64,000 nt of DNA, taken from NCBI GenBank assembly GCA_963377175.1, contig CAUJNA010000467.1, forward strand, positions 127,572-191,571, written 5' to 3'. Each line of letters opens with the position of its first letter. Position 1 is the stretch's first letter. This document shows positions 58,605 through 64,000 of this stretch, one piece after another. The notes beneath the pieces were generated by a model that was given only the letters and a program-made list of their open reading frames with translations, was not told where the DNA came from and did no database searches. The DNA is from Effrenium voratum (Eukaryota > Sar > Dinophyceae > Suessiales > Symbiodiniaceae). The translations under genes were made by a program, and so were the position numbers.

Positions 58605-59999
58605 AGAAAGAACCAAAGGCATTCCACCATTTTAAAGGGTCCAAATGGAAACAAAACACGGCCAACACGAATTCAAAATACAATCATACGGCTTGGTGTG
58701 GGTGTGTTCTCTAGAAAGCAACACACACGCACATTCGATTGTCTGAACTATGCAGGGTCCCCTTACTTGGTGCACGGAGCTTTTCTGGTCGACGACTTTC
58801 CTTGTGAAACAGGACGCTAGCGATTTGATACCCTCCCCCAAACTAACATAGAAGCTCCCACCCCTTTGGAAGACTTGGTGACCCAGCTACCAAGGCCTTC
58901 TGGAAGCTTCCGGCATCCGGCTGGTAGTCTAAAAAGTACCTGTACAAAGAAGATTCCTCTACACATGGTTAATGTTTCTGCGCTCCAGTTTGGATGGAAC
59001 TGCTGAGCTTATAACCGGGGGTGTCCAGGGGTTTATGAAGCAGGGGGGTTCTGAATTTACCAGCAGTGTATCAATCCCAAGTTCCCATAAGTTCATGATT
59101 GTCAAATATGGTTCAGGTCGAACCTATCATGGTCATCAGGCGCCTGATGATGCATTGTTTCCTTCAGAAATATGGGTCTCCCTTACCAGCGGCAAAGCGA
59201 CTTAAGGTGACTTATGGTCCATTGTCTACTCGGTGTTGAATCCAACATACTCAAACAAATCAGCAAGACATGAGTTATGTACCACCTTTGGCCAGTCACA
59301 GTTCGACATCTCGAGATTCCCTGGTGGATTTTTGTTTGGGCTTTATTACTCTGGCTCGAAATCAGCAAAACGTTCTGTGGACAACATCTTGCACCAGTTG
59401 GGATGGATGAAACTCTACTGTGATAAACCAACTACCAACCTGCTCAGGATTTCGTTCATCCACAAGGGGGGTTTATCCCTACATGTCCCCTCTGCACATC
59501 ACCCCTGCCAAGGCAAACCCAACTTGAATGCAGAACAGGTCAGGTGATGTTTGAGACCAAAAAGGTTGGACAAATAGGGACCCCTGAAACATAGGAGCTC
59601 GAATTCCAGGAGCTCAGAGTTTACTTCTTTTTTCGGATTTGATCAAAGGGACACGCCCTCCGGAAAAAGGGCAAACACAGGAAACGGGGCACTTCTGTTC
59701 CACTGAGTGTCTAAGCGTAAATTCCTCCAGGGTCAACGGCGGGGGTCAATTTTTGATTAAGCCGCTGAAGACTCAGTCACGGATTGGTATGTTGATTAAG
59801 CCACGGATATGTCCGGATTGATCCGTGAAAATCCATCCGGTTGATATGTCCGGATTGAAAACCCCTGGGTTCCAGCCTGAAGAAGCAAAGATCCGCTTGT
59901 TCACAGCCGACTTCACTAGTCGACGCTCACTCGCCCTTCAGCCTGCACAGGAGAGCACTCTACCGGTGGGTAGCTAAAACAAATGGAAGCCTATGGAAC

Positions 60000-60118
60000 C
60001 CCGCATCCCGGTGCGACCCGTCCTGGAGCGCGAGCTCTCCCACGCTTCGTGCCAGCGCGAACATGGGCAAGTGCTGGCTGTGCCAGTCGTACATCTGCCA
60101 ACGCGTGTAGAGCATCAC
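60000..60118 (-). CDS. Exon candidate, best of the unidentified set
   Basis: Acceptor TCAG before GTGATG, GT donor (GCGGG followed by GTTCCA). The 39 codons read VMLYTRWQMYDWHSQHLPMF, then ALARSVGELALQDGSHRDA. Aromatic-rich, helix-like and free of low complexity; codons are GC-rich. I do not recognise the family. Confidence 0.6.
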
Positions 60119-61091
60119 CTGAAAAAAAAAACACTGGGCGGGTGTGTTTACTTGGAAGGTGCATTTTTTTGGGTATAGTCAAAGGGAATCAGCAGGAATC
60201 GACCAAATTTTCTGGCGTCCGAAACAAGCTTGATTTGCCTTCATTTGCAAATTCTCCCTAGACCCGGTTGCAGCCAGGGACCCTGGTAGAAAGTTCAGAC
60301 ACGTGCTCCCCTCCCCCATCCATTCTAAGAAGCTTCATCCAGGAACCTCAAATGAAACAAGCCTCATGAGTGATGCCATCAACCTCCGGCAGGTGACGTC
60401 GCGATAAATTCCCCCAGCAAACCAATCAACCGCCAGCCACTGGAGGGGCTAATTCATTCGAGTGGCTTTGATTTGCTGCTAACCCATATGCCCCATCAAG
60501 TAACTTGCCTGTCTACAGCAACATACTACAGCAATACTGAATTCCCAACCCCCTTCATCCATCCCAAGTGGTGCGAAGCGTATCTTCGTCATGCACAGAA
60601 GGGTTGCTTGAGGGTCAACTCAAGTCCGGCGTCTCTTCAAAAGGGCTTGAGCAAAAAATGGGTGTGTTGAACTGCAAACGAGAATCATGTGTTGCCAAGG
60701 GCAACGGACCTCGTCAAAGAACGCCTCTGACTCTTCATGTTCTTCCGACAGGAACCTGCTTCATGGTGCACAAAGGCCAGGTACTCCCGCACAGACCAAC
60801 ATGACCCCCCCAAAAAGCGGCCAGCCTTGAGGAGTCTACTTTTTGAAGTCCTCCCTGGGGTTCCGCGCTCAAGTTAGCACCTGTAACAGGGGATCACGGT
60901 GAGATCGTTTCTCCCCCTGAGCTCCCCATATCTTTGTCAATCTGCAGGCTTTTCATACATCCAGAAACCACCTGCCTTGAAAGGATTTGGGTTCCCCCTA
61001 GGCCCTAAATCAGCCGGCGAGGTTGATTTGTTTCGCTGGCCCAACTATCTCCTCTCCCTGAAACAAGTTCCTGCGGACTTCTCCGCACGGC

Positions 61092-61230
61092 CTGCGGATT
61101 GATTTCGCCGTTGCTCCAACGCCTCAAAGGCACCCGCCCAAAACCCCAGCGGCGCGGGAGGCGCATACGCCCTCGCCTCCCCAGCGCAAACGGCGACCAG
61201 CAAGCAGATCTGCGCCCCCGGTCCGGACGC
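61092..61230 (-). CDS. Exon candidate, membrane helix
   Basis: AG acceptor (CTGAAG), 46 codons plus one base, GC donor (CCGCAG followed by GCCGTG). Reads ASGPGAQICLLVAVCAGEAR, then AYAPPAPLGFWAGAFEALEQ. Begins hydrophobic, continues Ala/Pro-rich. Protein unknown. Confidence 0.5.
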
Positions 61231-61261
61231 CTTCAGAGACGTGTGTCAGAAGCGGGACTTG

Positions 61262-61345
61262 GTGCATGGCCATGGGTCCAAACCCAAATCGTACCCCCAG
61301 TGAACATCCCATTTTTTACTAGAATAGAGTAAAATGGGTGGTGCA
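61262..61345. mobile_element. Partial copy of the 36116-36272 element
   Basis: CATGGCCATGGGTCCAAACC ... CAAATCG ... CCCCCAGTGAACATCC ... TAAAATGGGTGGTG follows the order of 36122-36212 with small changes. Confidence 0.7.
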
Positions 61346-62185
61346 CCTGCCCCGAAATGGGATCCAACTGGTGTTGACCCAGACCCACCTGGATTCGTCT
61401 TCCTTTCGATGGCTTGGATTGGATTGGTGGTCCGGGGATTCCCATCTCTGCAACAACCAAACCTTCCAATCCCAAACCACCAACTAAGGCTAAACTGATG
61501 GTTCCCATGCTGTGGACGAACTGGGAGTAAGTGATACCCAACATACAGCAGGTGCGAAAAGAACGAGGAACAAGTTTGCGTTGGTCTACAGCGGACCCCT
61601 CGGTGTTTGCAACCCCAAACCTGCTTTTGACCTCCATGTTACCTTTTGCGTTGTGGGCGAACCGAAAACCGGGTTGGGGTCAAAATCGAAAATATGTGAT
61701 TTAAAGAACACAAAAGAAGCAAGGATCCCTATCAAAACAGTGTGTCGAGTCCCGCAAATGCGATTCCCACCCGTATTGCATGCCAGAAGCCGCTGTGCTT
61801 GGGGTTCGCAGGGATAGTCATGTAGCCCTTAGGCACTGTAAACAAGCAGGCTAGTGAGAGAACCATGGCCATCACAATTGTTGGGAGTTTAACACATGAA
61901 ACTCCCCTCCCACATTCAGAGCAGGCACTCCAACCCCAGAATATCTGAGAAAGTTTCTGGAACCTTCTTGAGATTTCTCAGAAGAGGTTCCTCTGGGAAC
62001 CAATGCCATGACCCCAAAAAAGGGTTCCGAAAGAAAAAACACCCGTTTGAATCACCCCTAGTTTTTGTTACGTTTCCCTTCCTTGCTTCCCGGTCGTTAA
62101 CCCCATAAAGGGGGCCCATTTTGGATCAACCCCCCGCCCAAAAGCGAATGCCATGACCCACGCTTTGCATGTTGCGACTCGGGAC

Positions 62186-62277
62186 CTGAGCCCTCGCCCG
62201 CGCCTTCTGACCCTCCGAAACGCCGAGAAGGCAAAGCAGCAGGCCGACGGCCAGGCCTGAAGCACTGAAGCACAGCA
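62186..62277 (-). CDS. Exon candidate, membrane helix
   Basis: Acceptor CACCCAG, 30 codons, GT donor (GCTCAG followed by GTCCCG). Reads LCFSASGLAVGLLLCLLGVS, then EGQKARARAQ. A hydrophobic helix followed by basic residues could be a signal or membrane anchor. The plus strand has a rival frame (TLRNAEKAKQQADGQA). Confidence 0.45.
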
Positions 62278-62819
62278 CTGGGTGGGAACTGGGGGCGTCT
62301 TCGGAAGGCCCAAGAGCCCCGGGTTTCCCAACGCAAGCTCCGCCCAAAATAAGGGCAAAGTAAAACCAGCCCCCCAAACAAAAACAAAAAATATCTGGAA
62401 GAGTGGACTTAAACCAACAAAAAACAGGGGGGCCCAAAGAAACCCAACAAAAGAAGAAACCAGCGGCCCAGCCGAAGGTTTCTCAGGGCCTTTTTCGATC
62501 CTAAAGAAACTTGGTGCCCGGAACCTCTTCGTGAATGGTTCGCCACAAAACTGCCGGGCTCGCCACAAAAACAGCTACAGTCAGGTGGGTTCTTGTGGAA
62601 CCCAGCCCTGCGGAATATTCAAAGACCAAACGACGAAAGGCCGAGGTTTGCCTCCAGGGCTCCAAGCCCAAGGTAAACCTGGCTCAGGGCGTCCAAAAAA
62701 AGCCCGGGGTGTCTTCCGGGAGTTGGGTTCAGTGCCTTTGTGAGTCTCATGTCTCAGAGGCTTCCGAGTGGACTCAGTCTGGGCTTTATCTGGCGATCGG
62801 TGCGATACTTGCGAGTGCG

Positions 62820-63185
62820 ATAGGTAGGGAATGACCTTCCGGGTGTTGGGGTCATGAGCCGGTTTGGGGGGATTCCCGAACAAAGGAAACCACAAGGGAT
62901 TGTTAAAAAGCGCTCATTCCCTCACTGCTGATCAGCGGCAATATGGGGAATGACCTTCCGGGCGTTGGGGTCCAAAAAACCCGGAATTTGGTCGCATTCC
63001 CGGGAAAGAATGGACTTTTCATCTCCTCGCTGGGCTTCCTCGGGGCATTTTTCCATTTCTCCTTCGCCGATGGAACCAGCAAGTTGCATACTCCACTTGG
63101 TGTGATGGGCAGTTGCAATGACCCTGGTTCAAACCCTCCAACTGGTTTCTTCCTTGGGGATCCCAACACGGTTCATTCCCAAACC
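62820..63185. mobile_element. GGGAATGACCTTCCGGG element, two partial copies
   Basis: GGGAATGACCTTCCGGGTGTTGGGG occurs at 62826 and, as GGGCGTTGGGG, at 62945; GGAATGACCTTCCGGGTGTTG also occurs near 18488. The first copy has the inverted end TCATTCCCT at 62913 and the GGGGATTCCCGAACAAAGG core between. Confidence 0.7.
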
Positions 63186-63435
63186 CCGAACTTGATCCCC
63201 TGAGAAACAGCAGGCGAATCAGCAAACATATCAAGTGAGATCCAAGGCTCCGCGTGAGAATTTAGCTGCTTCCCCAGGAGAAGATGGGCATGTGAGCTTT
63301 CTGGTTTTGGTTGAAATCTAGAGCCCGTCCCTACCCCACATACCATCTACGATGGGTGTTTCCAAAAAATGCCTGGTCATTCTTTCCGGTGGCCCTCTAA
63401 AACTCCTCCAAGGGGTACCTATGGAAGCCGCATAC

Positions 63436-63532
63436 CTCGAGCCAGCCGCCATCGGAAGATGCGCGTGGTGCCAGGGCGCCGAGTTGCCAAATCTCCGGCG
63501 CTCGGAGATCCTCAAAGCCCAGCTGGTGGTAC
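63436..63532 (-). CDS. Exon candidate
   Basis: Strong GT donor (CTCGAG followed by GTATGC). With the AG acceptor at 63533 it reads YHQLGFEDLRAPEIWQLGAL, then APRASSDGGWLE. The frame is open further upstream to 63590, so the true start may be earlier. A plus-strand frame (CAWCQGAELPNLRRSEILKA) overlaps it. Confidence 0.5.
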
Positions 63533-63925
63533 CTCAGACGCGGAGCGCCCAGCCGAATATCGGACGCGTCGCAGCACACATATAAGACATACGATGGATC
63601 ACTCGCACCACTCTAAAACAGGCCTCAAGCCCTCAATCTTCTTCTATAGTGACCCCACACTGTACATCGTAATCACCGAATAGCAACCACCATAGTTGCC
63701 AAACCACAAATTAATACCAATTGAATTCAATTATCTTTATATATGACCGTTTTGCTTTCTTCTTCTTTTCTAATCATATTCAAATACGCCCTCTTTTCAT
63801 ATACACACCTTGCCATCAATCAATCATCAAATTACATTATATTAAATATACTATCATCAACCAAACCAACAATTCCCTTAACTCAACCTTTCATTTATCC
63901 TTAAACTTATTTTGTACTACACGGG

Positions 63926-63961
63926 GTGACACGCAGTGACACACAAGTCCATGCGTGTCAC
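63926..63961. repeat. Perfect 10-bp inverted repeat
   Basis: GTGACACGCA (63926-63935) and TGCGTGTCAC (63952-63961) with a 16-base loop. It lies at the right edge next to AT-rich sequence (63660-63900) that has no gene I can see. Confidence 0.85.
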
Positions 63962-64000
63962 TATTCAGAACTTGCTTGCTACTGCGTCTCACTGGCAAGT

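Overview
The window looks like nuclear DNA of a eukaryote with very sparse coding sequence, most likely a dinoflagellate. That is an inference from four observations. Recognisable protein motifs appear only as short exons (17-130 nt) separated by introns of roughly 0.4-5 kb. Most of the introns I can pin down by homology start with GC rather than GT. Simple repeats and short inverted-repeat elements are everywhere. Nearly all exon-like segments read on the minus strand. I saw no rRNA, tRNA, CRISPR array or prokaryotic operon.

The best-supported gene is on the minus strand between about 38.8 kb and 16.9 kb. It is a split CDP-alcohol phosphatidyltransferase of the phosphatidylserine synthase (PssA) type. 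Eleven or twelve exons, spliced in frame, give the complete family signature D-x2-DG-x2-AR-x8-G-x3-D-x3-D, then FGVAPA, ALRLARFN, FFTGVPAP and a late LLMVSHLKT membrane segment. Its introns hold the two largest microsatellites of the window (CA-rich at 34.4-35.5 kb, GT/GGGT-rich at 20.5-20.95 kb), tandem repeats and several miniature inverted-repeat elements.

Upstream of it in transcription (about 39.8-63.5 kb, minus strand) is a series of GC-rich exon candidates, many hydrophobic, with clean acceptors and compatible donors. I do not recognise the family. They may be the N-terminal part of the same locus or one or more separate genes. Downstream (about 1.3-15.9 kb, minus strand) are further candidates. 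The clearest are three consecutive phase-0 exons at 2667-1382 that join into a coiled coil and run off the left edge. A 126-codon open frame ending in a stop at 4108 may be the last exon of another gene.

The rest is repeats. An AT-rich degenerate satellite lies at the left end, with GACT/TTGA and GAAG microsatellites at 6.7-7.5 kb, a 9-bp CATCCATGC minisatellite at 14.1-14.36 kb, and GT-rich tracts at 20.5, 40.6 and 42.7 kb. Several families of 80-160 bp terminal-inverted-repeat elements are dispersed throughout, including a four-copy cluster at 55.4-56.4 kb. Exon calls without homology are provisional. Several equally good-looking exons turned out to lie inside introns fixed by the PssA homology, so splice signals plus an open frame alone are weak evidence here.
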